From: AC-32 sp963754265
GTDB taxonomy: Bacteria > Actinomycetota > Thermoleophilia > Gaiellales > Gaiellaceae
Length of the DNA stretch: 64,000 bases
NCBI GenBank assembly: GCA_963754265.1
Contig: CAVWFB010000001.1
Span: forward strand, 186,001 to 250,000
Direction: 5' to 3'
Position 1 is the stretch's first letter, and every line of letters starts with the position of its first letter. A program made the position numbers and the translations under genes. This document shows positions 1 through 8,183 of the stretch, piece by piece. The notes beneath the pieces were generated by a model. It made no database searches. It saw nothing but the letters and a program-made list of their open reading frames with translations, and was not told where the DNA came from.

Positions 1-809
1 CCACCTGCCGCGATCCCGACCGTGCCGCTGATCGCGCGCATCTCCAGCGCGTCGGTCATGACGAGCCCTCGAAACCCCAGCTCCGAGCGGAGCAGGCCGA
101 TCAGCTCGGGGCTCAGCGTCGCGGGCTCCTCGGCGACCGCGGGGACGCGGATGTGCGCCGTCATCACGGCGCGGACACCGGCCTCGACCGCTGCGCGAAA
201 CGGCGGCAGCGCGCGCCCAACCAACGTCTCGCGGTCGATCTCCGCCGTCGGCAGCTCGAGGTGCGAGTCGGCCGCCGTCTCGCCGTGGCCGGGGAAGTGC
301 TTGGCGCAGCCGGCCACGCCGACGCTCTGCAGGCCCTCCACGAACGCGGCGACATGCCGGGCCACGAGCTCGGGGTCCGAGCCGAAGGAACGAACGCCGA
401 CGATCGGGTTCGCCGCATCGACGATCACGTCCGCGACGGGCGCGAGATCGAGGTTCAGACCCACTGCGGCGAGCTCGCCGCCGATCGCGGCTGCGACGCG
501 CCGGGTCAGCTCCACGTCGTCCACGGCGCCGAGCGCGAGGTTCCCCGGGAAGGAGCTGCCTGTCGCGGCCTCGAGCCGGGTGACGTCGCCTCCCTCCTCG
601 TCGACGGCGATCAGGAGGTCGGGCTTCTCGGCACGGAGCGACGAGGTGAGCGCGGAGACCTGCTCGGGGTCGCGCACGTTGCGGGCGAAGAGCACGACGC
701 CGCCGATCCCCTCGGCGAGCTCGCGCCGCAGCCAGTCGGGTGGCTCGAGGCCGAGGAAACCAGGGAAGACGCAGGCGGCCGCGGCGGGCGCGAGCCCGCC
801 CGGGCTCAT
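1..809 (-). CDS. nagZ: Glycoside hydrolase family 3 beta-N-acetylhexosaminidase, NagZ type (3' end outside window)
   Basis: NagZ-type enzymes remove non-reducing GlcNAc from chitooligosaccharides or from GlcNAc-anhMurNAc peptides in the cytoplasm. The translation shows the family signature KHFPGHGETAADSHLELP, whose His/Asp pair supplies the acid-base in NagZ, and an earlier AVDEEGG motif that helps bind sugar. It begins with ATG at 809, overlapping the permease stop (ATGA), so it is the last visible gene of the leftward sugar operon. No signal peptide is visible, which fits a cytoplasmic hydrolase acting on imported disaccharide. About 269 codons are present; the catalytic-Asp end of the barrel (VMTDALEM) is reached close to the window edge. 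It was missed by simple ORF calling because it runs off the sequence. Confidence 0.9.
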   Translation of the reverse strand, partial: MSPGGLAPAAAACVFPGFLGLEPPDWLRRELAEGIGGVVLFARNVRDPEQVSALTSSLRAEKPDLLIAVDEEGGDVTRLEAATGSSFPGNLALGAVDDVELTRRVAAAIGGELAAVGLNLDLAPVADVIVDAANPIVGVRSFGSDPELVARHVAAFVEGLQSVGVAGCAKHFPGHGETAADSHLELPTAEIDRETLVGRALPPFRAAVEAGVRAVMTAHIRVPAVAEEPATLSPELIGLLRSELGFRGLVMTDALEMRAISGTVGIAAG

Positions 810-1636
810 CCGCGCACCGCGCCCGCGGTCAGCCCGAACGCGATCTTGCGCTGGACGATGACGAAGAAGATCACCACGGGCAGCGCGGTCAGAGTCGCCC
901 CGGCCATCAGCGGCCCCCAGGCGGTGCCGTGGCTCGTGGAGAAGTTCGCCAGCCAGAGCGTGAGCGTCTGCTTCTCGGGGCTGTGCAGCAGGACATAGGC
1001 CATGATGAACTCGTTCCAGGCCTGGATGAAGGCGAAGATCGAGGTCGCCACCAGGCCCGGCCCCACGAGCGGCAGAAGCACGCGCACGAAGGCCCCGAAA
1101 CGGGTCGTTCCGTCGACCATCGACGCCTCCTCGAGGTCCTTGGGAACGCCGAGCATGAACCCCCGCAGCGTCCAGATCGTGAACGGTAAGACGAAGGTCA
1201 AGTAGGTGACGATCACCCCGCTGAGCTTGTCCACCTGGTTGGCCTTGGAGAGCACCAGGAAGATCGGGATGATCAGCGCGGTCAGCGGGATCATCTGCAC
1301 GGCGATGATCAGGACGATGAACGCCCGCCGACCGTAGAAGCCGAACTTGGCGATCGCAAGCGCCGCCAGGAACGCGAGCACCATCGAGAGCAGCACGACC
1401 GCGACCGCGATCACGATGCTGTTCTTCACCGAGGCCCAGAAGTGCGCTCGGTGGATCGCGTCCGTGAAGTTCGAGATCGTCGGGTGGTAGGGGAACCAGA
1501 CGGGCGGGTCGGAGAAGATGTCCTGGCCACGCTTGAACCCGGTCGCGACCATCCAGTAGACCGGGAAGATCATCACGCCGAACACCCCGAGCGCAAGCGC
1601 GTTCAGACCGACCTTCCGGGCCCGGCTCCGCCTCAC
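806..1636 (-). CDS. Carbohydrate ABC transporter permease, MalG/NgcG type
   Basis: Inner-membrane half-permease of a CUT1 sugar importer, 276 aa. It has about six hydrophobic helices and an EAA loop near residues 175-195 (EEASMVDGTTRFGAF) that docks on the ATPase. A short positive N-terminus (RRSRARKVG) precedes the first helix. It overlaps the MalF-type permease upstream by four bases (ATGA) and NagZ downstream by four bases, so the genes are probably translationally coupled. The amino-sugar context suggests GlcNAc, chitobiose or GlcNAc-MurNAc as substrate; that is inference from neighbours, since CUT1 permeases do not reveal their ligand by sequence. Confidence 0.92.
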   Translation of the reverse strand: MRRSRARKVGLNALALGVFGVMIFPVYWMVATGFKRGQDIFSDPPVWFPYHPTISNFTDAIHRAHFWASVKNSIVIAVAVVLLSMVLAFLAALAIAKFGFYGRRAFIVLIIAVQMIPLTALIIPIFLVLSKANQVDKLSGVIVTYLTFVLPFTIWTLRGFMLGVPKDLEEASMVDGTTRFGAFVRVLLPLVGPGLVATSIFAFIQAWNEFIMAYVLLHSPEKQTLTLWLANFSTSHGTAWGPLMAGATLTALPVVIFFVIVQRKIAFGLTAGAVRG

Positions 1637-2595
1637 GACAGCTCGCCGATCTTCACCATCTCGCGGATGTAGACGAAGCTGACGACAAGCAGGATTCCGA
1701 CCGTCACGAGCGAGATCGCCGCGCCGAGCCCGTACTGGCTCTGGCCGAAGGCGTTCTGGTAGGCGTAGACCGACATCACGTAGTAGTCAGGCCCCGGTTT
1801 CCCGTCGAGCATGATCCAGATCTGGGTGAACGCCTGGAAGTCCCAGATGATCGAGAGGCTGATCAGGATCACGAACAGGGGCTTCATCAGCGGCACGGTC
1901 ACGTCGAAGAAGGTCCGCCAGGCAGGGGCGCCGTCCATCGACGACGCCTCGACGAGCTCCTTCGGCACCTGCGTCAGGCCCGCGAAGAGCGTGATCGCCA
2001 CGAACGGGATCGCGCCCCAGACGACGAGCGCGGTGATCACGCTCCAGCCGCTCCACGGGTTCACGAACCAGTCGTGGTGGTTGTAGTTGCCGACGTGCAG
2101 AAAGGTCAGCAGCCAGTTGAGGACGCCGAACTCGTAGTCGACCATCCAGCGCCAGATGTCGACGGCGACCACGACCGGGGTCGCCCAGACGAAGATCAGC
2201 CCGGCCGTCAGCAGCAGCCGCATCTTCGAGCCGAGCTCCGCGAGGAGGAGGGCGATCAGCGTCCCGAAGACCATCGTCAGCGAGACGCACGCGGCCGTGA
2301 ACGCGAGAGTGCGCGCGACGACGTGCCAGAACTCGGGGTCGTGGAAGATCTGGGCGAAGTTGGCCGTGCCGACCCACTCGCCCTTGTGCCTCACGAGCTG
2401 GAAGAGCCCGTAATGCTCCAGCGAGAGCCGCACCATGAAGTAGAGCGGGTACGCCAGGACTGCGGCGATCACGGCCGACGCCGGCACGAGGAGCAGATAG
2501 GGCGCGCTCCACGAGCCGGCGACGGTGAGGGACCGCCGCCGCCGCCGGCCCACAAGCGTGGGCTCGGCGACGGCGGCCGGGACGCGGGAGCTCAC
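1633..2595 (-). CDS. Carbohydrate ABC transporter permease, MalF/NgcF type
   Basis: Partner permease of the same CUT1 importer, 320 aa, starting at GTG 2595. A hydrophilic N-terminus of about 25 residues is followed by a first helix (YLLLVPASAVIAAVLAYPL) and at least five more. The EAA loop is near residues 230-245 (VEASSMDGAPAWRTFF). The gap to the binding-protein gene upstream is about 30 bases, and the 3' end overlaps the MalG-type gene. Size and order (binding protein, F, G) match ngcEFG/dasABC-like operons of actinobacteria. Confidence 0.92.
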   Translation of the reverse strand: MSSRVPAAVAEPTLVGRRRRRSLTVAGSWSAPYLLLVPASAVIAAVLAYPLYFMVRLSLEHYGLFQLVRHKGEWVGTANFAQIFHDPEFWHVVARTLAFTAACVSLTMVFGTLIALLLAELGSKMRLLLTAGLIFVWATPVVVAVDIWRWMVDYEFGVLNWLLTFLHVGNYNHHDWFVNPWSGWSVITALVVWGAIPFVAITLFAGLTQVPKELVEASSMDGAPAWRTFFDVTVPLMKPLFVILISLSIIWDFQAFTQIWIMLDGKPGPDYYVMSVYAYQNAFGQSQYGLGAAISLVTVGILLVVSFVYIREMVKIGELS

Positions 2596-2626
2596 GGCTG
2601 AGGCGTCCCGCTTCCCGACGACAAGG

Positions 2627-3928
2627 TCATGACTTCGCGTTCAGGATCTTCGTGACTTGCTGGCTGTACTTGTGCGCCACGGCCTTGACACTGCCCTTGT
2701 TGGTCAGGAGTGCTGTGCCCATGGCCTTGAGCACGTTGGCCTTCTCGACGTTGACCCAGTTCGGGGCCGTCGGGACAAACCAGCTGTACTTGGACGCCCT
2801 CGCGAACGGCGCGAGCGCCGGGTTGTGTGCGTTCACGTTCGCCAAGGTGGTCGTGTTGGCGATGTTGCCGGCCTTGGCGATGATCCTCTGGGAACTGGTG
2901 CCGGTGAACGCCTTGATCCAGTCGGCGCCGAGGCTCTTGTGCTGGGCCGAGATCGGGATCGCCAGGTCGGAGCCGCCGAGGAAGGTCGGCATGTACCGGC
3001 CCTTGATGTGGCTCGGCATCGGGTAGGCGCCCATCTTGGCCGCGAACGACTTCGGCGCAGCCCCGCCCTTCGGGTTGAAGACGTACGGCCACTCCCAGCC
3101 GTTGCCCATGAAGGACGCCATCCGGCCCTTGGCGAACGGGATGCTCGGGAACGGGTGGGCCTCGTCGTTCGTCTTCGAGGCGCGCGAGAGCTTCAGCACC
3201 ATTGACTTGTAGGCGGTGAGGCCCTGGACGGCCTTCGGCGAGTCGAAGACCGCCTTCCACTTGCCGTTCTGGCTGACCGCGATGTCGCCGCCCCAGTCCT
3301 TGACGAAGGTCATCATCACGTACCAGTTCTGGCCGGGCTCGTAGAACGCGGAGAAGTTCGAGTTCTTGCCGAACTTCTTCATCAGCTTGTTGCCCGCGCC
3401 GAGGAACTGGGTGTAGGTGGTGGGTAGCTTCTTGATCCCGGCCGCTGCGTACATGTCCTTGCGGTAGATCACGGCGCGCGCCCCCGCGTAGTACGGGACG
3501 CAATAAAGCTTGCCGTTGTAGCTACAGGAGGCCTTCAGGCCGCCGAGCCACGTCTTCGAGTTCGGGTAGTTCGCCGCCTTGATCGCGGAGAGCGCACCCG
3601 CAGCCATGTACGCCGTGGTCTGAGAGTTCCCCAGTTCGATCACGTCCGGTGCGCTGTTGGCGGCCAGCGCGGCGTCGAACTTCTGTAGGACCGTGTCCCA
3701 GCTCTGGTACTGGAGGTTCACGTCGACGCCCGGGTGCTGTGCCTTGAAGGCGTTGTTCGCAGCGGCGACGGCAGTCGGCCAGCCGCTCTGCGCGTCCGTC
3801 ATCACCCAGACGACGACCTCGTTTGCCGCGGCTTTCCGCGTCGACTGTCGTGTGCTGCCAGACGCGGTCGAGGCCGCGACTGCGAGTGCGACCGCGAGAA
3901 CGACTGCGGCGGTGATGCGTGCTTTCAT
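2627..3928 (-). CDS. Extracellular sugar-binding protein of the ABC importer (NgcE/DasA-like)
   Basis: Solute-binding protein of the MalE-type cluster, 433 aa. The N-terminus (KARITAAVVLAVALAVAAS) is a Sec signal with no lipobox Cys, although the segment after it is Ser/Thr-rich. The mature protein begins around residue 30 with the beta-strand EVVVWVMTD and has the typical hinge features (ELGNSQTTAYMAAGAL; GSDLAIPISAQ). The start ATG 3928 is preceded by AAGGAG, an excellent ribosome site. It is the first gene of the transporter block, about 190 bases downstream of the GntR coding region, and palindromes in that interval suggest its own regulated promoter. Specificity for GlcNAc or chitooligosaccharide is inferred from the locus. 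Confidence 0.9.
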   Translation of the reverse strand: MKARITAAVVLAVALAVAASTASGSTRQSTRKAAANEVVVWVMTDAQSGWPTAVAAANNAFKAQHPGVDVNLQYQSWDTVLQKFDAALAANSAPDVIELGNSQTTAYMAAGALSAIKAANYPNSKTWLGGLKASCSYNGKLYCVPYYAGARAVIYRKDMYAAAGIKKLPTTYTQFLGAGNKLMKKFGKNSNFSAFYEPGQNWYVMMTFVKDWGGDIAVSQNGKWKAVFDSPKAVQGLTAYKSMVLKLSRASKTNDEAHPFPSIPFAKGRMASFMGNGWEWPYVFNPKGGAAPKSFAAKMGAYPMPSHIKGRYMPTFLGGSDLAIPISAQHKSLGADWIKAFTGTSSQRIIAKAGNIANTTTLANVNAHNPALAPFARASKYSWFVPTAPNWVNVEKANVLKAMGTALLTNKGSVKAVAHKYSQQVTKILNAKS

Positions 3929-4012
3929 GTCGATCTCCTTGCCTCTAGCGGTCGACCCGCGCTCGCCGTTCCCTCGGTGGCCTGCTCGAACGACGCGCGG
4001 CGGCCGCGATTA

Positions 4013-4028
4013 ATTGGTGCATACCACT
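4013..4028. promoter_or_regulatory. DasR/NagR-like operator candidate upstream of the sugar-binding protein
   Basis: ATTGGTGCATACCACT resembles the 16-bp dre site bound by HutC-type GntR regulators (core TGGTCTAGACCA): the TGGT and ACCA half-sites are spaced by four bases, 12 of 16 positions agreeing. It lies about 85 bases before the binding-protein start, in the only non-coding DNA upstream of it. Confidence 0.5.
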
Positions 4029-4116
4029 TGGCCACGAGGCGCACATTCGCACACCTTGGGCGTGAATGTCAAGACCACATTTCGCAGATCTGTGCTCTGG
4101 CGCGGCTTTGCGCGTC

Positions 4117-4890
4117 TCATGCGCCGTCACGCTGGTCTTGACCAGCACCGTCGTTACGCGCGATTCCGGCCAGCGCGGGCCGGTGCGGAGACGGCACCGC
4201 GGTGAGGTCGGTGACCAATCGGTAGCGGTCGCCGCGGTAGATCGAATGAACGAACTCCACGATCTCCCCTTGCTCCGACCTGGTCACGCGCTCGAACAGG
4301 AACGCCGGCGAGTGAAGCGGCACTCCGAGGGCCTCGGACTCGTCCTCGTTGGTGACCGTCGGCTCGATCGTCTGCATCCCGCCCGCGATCACGATCCCGT
4401 AGCGAGAGCGCAACAGCTCGTAGAAGGACTGGCCCTCGAGATCGCCTGCGCTCAGGCCGGGAACGAGCGCTTCGCGGACGTGCAGCGTCTCGATCGCCAT
4501 CGATTCCCGATCGGCCAGCCGAAGCCGCTTGGCGACGACGACTCGCTCCGACGGCGAGACGTGAAGGAAGCGGCCGAGGCGGGCTCCGGCCGGTACGACC
4601 TCGAGCCCGAGGGTCATGCTCCCGGGCTCCATCCCGCGCCGCCGCATGTCCTCCGTGAAGGAGGTCATCGTCAGCTCCTGGGCGATCTTCGGCTCGCTCA
4701 CGAAGGTGCCCGAGCCGCGGCGGCGGATGAGGTATCCCTCGCGGGCGAGGTCGTCCAGGGCCGCCCGCACCGTGAGCCGCGAGACCCCGAGGTCCGCGCT
4801 CAGCTGCCGCTCCGACGGGATCGCTTCGCCGACGCCGAGCCGGTCGATCAGGTCGAAGACCCGGTCGCGCGTTTCGCGCTGCTTGGTCAC
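4117..4890 (-). CDS. GntR-family (HutC subfamily) transcriptional regulator with UTRA domain
   Basis: Predicted DasR/NagR-like repressor responding to a phosphorylated amino sugar. If translated from GTG 4890 it is 257 aa. Residues 1-70 are the winged helix (PSERQLSADLGVSRLTVRAAL, with wing RRRGSGTFV); residues 90-240 are the UTRA effector domain (RLRLADRESMAIETLHV; IEPTVTNEDESEALGV). There is no in-frame stop between the upstream ABC ATPase and this gene, and no clear Shine-Dalgarno before GTG 4890, so it is formally the C-terminal part of a 653-residue ORF. The GTGA at 4887-4890 in the other frame is what an ordinary operon overlap would look like. The neighbours and dre-like sites indicate control of the amino-sugar divergon. 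Confidence 0.88.
   Translation of the reverse strand: MTKQRETRDRVFDLIDRLGVGEAIPSERQLSADLGVSRLTVRAALDDLAREGYLIRRRGSGTFVSEPKIAQELTMTSFTEDMRRRGMEPGSMTLGLEVVPAGARLGRFLHVSPSERVVVAKRLRLADRESMAIETLHVREALVPGLSAGDLEGQSFYELLRSRYGIVIAGGMQTIEPTVTNEDESEALGVPLHSPAFLFERVTRSEQGEIVEFVHSIYRGDRYRLVTDLTAVPSPHRPALAGIARNDGAGQDQRDGA
4131..4146. promoter_or_regulatory. Strong dre-like palindrome inside the last codons of the GntR gene
   Basis: GCTGGTCTTGACCAGC has seven-base perfect arms around a two-base centre and keeps the TGGTC/GACCA core of DasR/NagR operators. It lies within the last ten codons of the regulator gene, about 200 bases before the sugar-binding protein start. It could act with the site at 4013-4028 or as an autoregulatory roadblock. 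Binding is inferred; the palindrome is directly visible. Confidence 0.55.
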
Positions 4891-6078
4891 GGCGCCGCCG
4901 GGGCCATCTGAGCGCGGGGCGCGGCCTCGTCGAGCATCGTCCGGCAGCAGCGTCGCACCGCTGTCCGGATCGAAGAAGTGGAGCCGAGCGGGATCGAGCG
5001 CGAGCTCGAGCGGCTCGCCGACCCGGGCGCGGGCCCGCGGGTCGATTCGGGCGCTGAAGAGCGCTCGCGACTCGGGCAGGAGCGCTGCCTCCTCGCGGCC
5101 GGTCACATCCGCAGCCGCCGCCTCCGCGTCCACGTGGAAGAACACGTGCGCATCGGAGCCGAGCTCCTCGACCACGACGGGGACGACCGTGAAGGTGGTC
5201 GCCCCGGCGGCGGCGAAGCTCGCCTCGTCGAACGCCTCGGGACGGATCCCGACGACGACCCGGCTCTGGCCGAACTTCGGCCTCCGCGTCCGGTCGAGCG
5301 GAACCCGGAAGCCCCCGAACGAGACCTCGTCGCCGCCGAGAGAGCCCTCGACGAGGTTCATCGCCGGCGTGCCGATGAAGGCTGCCACGAAGACGTTGGT
5401 GGGGTGCTCGTAGAGCCGTTGCGGTGAGTCGACCTGGAGCACGCGGCCGCCGTCGAGCACGGCGACCCGGTGACCCAGCGTCATCGCCTCGGTCTGGTCG
5501 TGCGTGACGTACACGGTCGTGACGCCGAGTCGCGCATGCAGCTGGGCGAGCGAGGCGCGCATCTCGACCCGCAGCTTCGCGTCGAGGTTCGACAGCGGCT
5601 CGTCCATCAGGAAGGCCTTCGGCTCGCGCACGATCGCGCGGCCCATCGCCACGCGCTGGCGCTGGCCGCCCGAGAGCTGTGCCGGCTTGCGGTCGAGCAG
5701 CGTCTCCAGGCCCAGGAGCCCGGCCACCTCCTCGACGCGACGCCGCGCCTCGTCCTTGGGCGTCCGCCGGACCTTCAGCCCGTAGCCGATGTTCTTGCGG
5801 ACGCTCATGTGCGGGTAGAGCGCGTAGCTCTGGAAGACCATCGCGATGTCGCGGCGCCGTGGGGCCAGGTCGGTGACGTCGGTCCCGTCGATCGAGATCT
5901 GGCCCTGGGTCACCTCCTCGAGCCCGGCGATCATGCGCAGCAGCGTCGACTTGCCGCAGCCCGAGGGGCCCACGAGCACCATGAACTCGCCGTCCTCGAT
6001 CAGGAGGCTGACGTCGTCGACGGCGGTGATACCGCCGGAATAGACCTTGGTCAGGTGTTGGAGCTCGATCTGGGCCAC
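4887..6078 (-). CDS. Sugar ABC transporter ATPase, MsmK/UgpC/MalK type
   Basis: ATP-hydrolysing subunit of the CUT1 importer, about 396 residues from GTG 6078 (MAQIELQHLTKVYSGG when initiated). Walker A is GPSGCGKST, the signature is LSGGQRQR, Walker B is AFLMDEPLSNLD, the switch His is in VTHDQTEAM, and a C-terminal TOBE/OB regulatory region reaches LHFFDPDSGATLL. The frame then continues without a stop into the GntR regulator. The last 20 codons before the GTG have more high-GC third positions in the +1 frame, which ends at TGA 4887-4889. A one-base indel that merges two genes is therefore a likely alternative to a true fusion. Having its own ATPase differs from the shared MsiK arrangement of streptomycetes. 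The longer upstream reading (to 6735) is antisense to murQ and is not coding. Confidence 0.9.
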
Positions 6079-6143
6079 GGGCGCGATGACAAGGATAGGA
6101 CCGGTTCGCCCGAAAAGCAAGACCACAATGGGAAAGTTTGGTA

Positions 6144-6159
6144 ACTGGTATTGACCACC
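6144..6159. promoter_or_regulatory. dre-like operator in the divergent ATPase/murQ promoter region
   Basis: ACTGGTATTGACCACC agrees with the DasR/NagR consensus at about 13 of 16 positions, including both TGGT and GACCA half-sites. It sits in the 108-base gap between the leftward ATPase and rightward murQ, 27 bases before the murQ start, a natural position to repress both directions. Confidence 0.6.
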
Positions 6160-6186
6160 TGCGGTCCACGCGCTTAGACTGCGGCC

Positions 6187-7095
6187 ATGGCGTCGCGCGA
6201 GGAACCTCAAGGCCTCGACGGGCTTGTGACAGAGTCGAGGCGCACAGGCGCCGACTACTCCACGCGTTCCACCCAGGAGCTCGTCGAGCTGATGAACCAC
6301 GAGGACGCGGTGGTCCCGGCGGTCGTCGGCTCGGCCGGACCGGCCATCGCCGGCGCGATCGACGACGTAGTCGACCGCCTGGAGCGCGGCGGCCGCCTGA
6401 TCTACGTCGGCGCCGGCACGTCGGGCCGGATCGGCGCGCTCGATGCAGAGGAGTGCGAGGCAACGTTCTCCACCGACCCCGGCCAGGTTCTGGCGCTCGT
6501 CGCGGGAGGCGCGCTCTCGTCGCCCGAGCGAGAGGCGGCCGAGGACGACGCCGAGGCGGGGGCCCGAGCCCTCGAGGAGGTTTCCGTCGGCCCTGACGAC
6601 GCGGTCGTCGGGGTCAGCGCGAGCGGTCGGACGCCCTACGTCGTCGGCGCCCTCTCCGCGGCCGCGGCCGCGGGAGCACTTGCGGTCTGCGTCGTCTCGG
6701 CGCCCGAATCGGAGCTGGCGCGCATCGCCGAGCACGAGATCCTCGTCGTCGTGGGCCCGGAGTTCGTGGCGGGCTCGACGCGCCTGAAGGCCGGAACCGC
6801 GCAGAAGCTCGTCCTCAACACGATCTCGACGGTCGCGATGATCCGGCTCGGGAAGACCTTCGACGACCTGATGGTGGACGTGCGCGCCTCCAACGAGAAG
6901 CTCGAGGCCCGGGCCCGCCGCATCGTCAGCCTCTCGACCGGAGCCTCCGCGGAGCAGGCCGACCGGGCGCTCGCGGATGCCGACGGGAGCGCGAAGGTCG
7001 CGATCGTCTCGCTCCTCGGCGGGCTGGACGCGGACTCGGCGCGCTCACGCCTCGACAGCGCCAAGGGCAACATCCGAACGGCGCTGCAGCGATGA
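6187..7095 (+). CDS. murQ: N-acetylmuramic acid 6-phosphate etherase
   Basis: MurQ cleaves the D-lactyl ether of MurNAc-6-phosphate to give GlcNAc-6-phosphate and lactate, the committed step of MurNAc recycling. At 302 aa it matches the family and follows E. coli MurQ closely: VTESRRTGADYSTRST near the N-terminus, the SIS phosphosugar loop GAGTSGRIGALDAEEC with the catalytic Glu segment, ASGRTPYVVGAL, and GTAQKLVLNTISTVAMI. It is the first gene of the rightward arm, just after a dre-like operator, and its stop overlaps the nagA start (ATGA). Its presence shows that MurNAc, not just GlcNAc, is a substrate of this locus. Confidence 0.96.
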   Translation: MASREEPQGLDGLVTESRRTGADYSTRSTQELVELMNHEDAVVPAVVGSAGPAIAGAIDDVVDRLERGGRLIYVGAGTSGRIGALDAEECEATFSTDPGQVLALVAGGALSSPEREAAEDDAEAGARALEEVSVGPDDAVVGVSASGRTPYVVGALSAAAAAGALAVCVVSAPESELARIAEHEILVVVGPEFVAGSTRLKAGTAQKLVLNTISTVAMIRLGKTFDDLMVDVRASNEKLEARARRIVSLSTGASAEQADRALADADGSAKVAIVSLLGGLDADSARSRLDSAKGNIRTALQR

Positions 7096-8183
7096 GGCTC
7101 GGCGTCGAGGCTGCGCTCGTCGGCGACAAGTTCGTGCCGGGGGACGTCGAGGTCGTCGACGGCGTCATCACCGGCTACGGCCTCCCCTCGGCCAACGGTC
7201 AGGGAATCGCCGCGCCCGGGATGGTCGACCTCCAGGTGAACGGGTTCGCCGGGGTCGACCTGATGGGAGCCGACGCCGAGGGCTACCGGCGGGTCGGCGA
7301 GGCGGTGCTGGAGACAGGCGTGACCGCCTACCTCCCCACCTTCATCTCGGCTCCCGAGCCCAACCTCCTTGCCGCCCTCCGCGGCGTGCCGATCGAGACC
7401 GACGGCCCGCGGATCCTCGGAGCACACCTCGAAGGCCCGTTCATCTCGAAGGCGCGGCTCGGGATCCATCCGCCGTCTGCGCGCCGCGATCCCGATCCCG
7501 AGCTGCTGGAACGGCTGCTCGCGGCCGGCCCCGTGCGGCTCGTGACGCTGGCGCCCGAGCTTCCCGGCGCGGACGCGCTGATCGACCTCCTGCTCGAACG
7601 CGGCATCACCGTCTCGTGCGGGCACACCGACGCGACCGCGGACCAGGCTCTGCACGCATTCGACCGCGGCGCGAAGACGGTCACGCACCTCTTCAACGCG
7701 ATGCGCCCGTTCCGCCATCGCGACCCGGGCCTCGCCGGCGCAGCCCTGGCGCGGGAGGACGTCGTCGTCCAGATCATCCTCGACGGCATCCATCTCGCCG
7801 AGGAGACGGCACGGGTGGTCTGGCAGTCGGCGGCGGGTCGCGTCGCGCTCGTCACCGACGCCGTCGCAGGCGCCGGTATGGGCGACGGCAACTACCTCCT
7901 CGGCGGGTTCGAGGTCGAGGTCCGCGACGGGACCGTCCGCGGCCCCGAAGGCGTCCTCGCCGGCAGCTCGCTCACGATGATCGAGGCCGTTCGGAACCTG
8001 CACGCCCTGGGCGTGCCGCTCGAGCAGGCGCTGGCTGCCTCCAGCGCCGTTCCGGCCCGCGTGATCGGCCTTCCCACGCTCGGCCGGCTCGAGGTCGACT
8101 TTCCCGCCGACGTGGTCGTGCTCGACGACAACCTCGACATCGACCGCGTCTTCGTCGGGGGCCAGGCCCGTGTCGTTGCCTGA
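7092..8183 (+). CDS. nagA: N-acetylglucosamine-6-phosphate deacetylase
   Basis: Amidohydrolase converting GlcNAc-6-P to GlcN-6-P and acetate, 363 aa. It shows the amidohydrolase barrel: GMVDLQVNGFAGVDL, GAHLEGPFIS with the metal-ligand Glu, SCGHTDATADQA and THLFNAMRPFRHRDPG with His ligands, and the catalytic Asp in LVTDAVAGAGM. It is coupled to murQ by ATGA. The next gene starts inside its last codons, so murQ-nagA-SIS form one transcript that turns MurNAc-6-P or GlcNAc-6-P into central metabolites. Confidence 0.96.
   Translation: MRLGVEAALVGDKFVPGDVEVVDGVITGYGLPSANGQGIAAPGMVDLQVNGFAGVDLMGADAEGYRRVGEAVLETGVTAYLPTFISAPEPNLLAALRGVPIETDGPRILGAHLEGPFISKARLGIHPPSARRDPDPELLERLLAAGPVRLVTLAPELPGADALIDLLLERGITVSCGHTDATADQALHAFDRGAKTVTHLFNAMRPFRHRDPGLAGAALAREDVVVQIILDGIHLAEETARVVWQSAAGRVALVTDAVAGAGMGDGNYLLGGFEVEVRDGTVRGPEGVLAGSSLTMIEAVRNLHALGVPLEQALAASSAVPARVIGLPTLGRLEVDFPADVVVLDDNLDIDRVFVGGQARVVA

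Noticed and set aside
22..998. Rightward open frames over the NagZ region
   Set aside because: They are low-complexity Arg/Ser/Ala mirror frames of the leftward nagZ and permease genes.
6079..6735. N-terminal extension of the ABC ATPase frame, upstream of GTG 6078
   Set aside because: It is antisense to the clear murQ gene and has no transporter-like sequence; the family start is at 6078.
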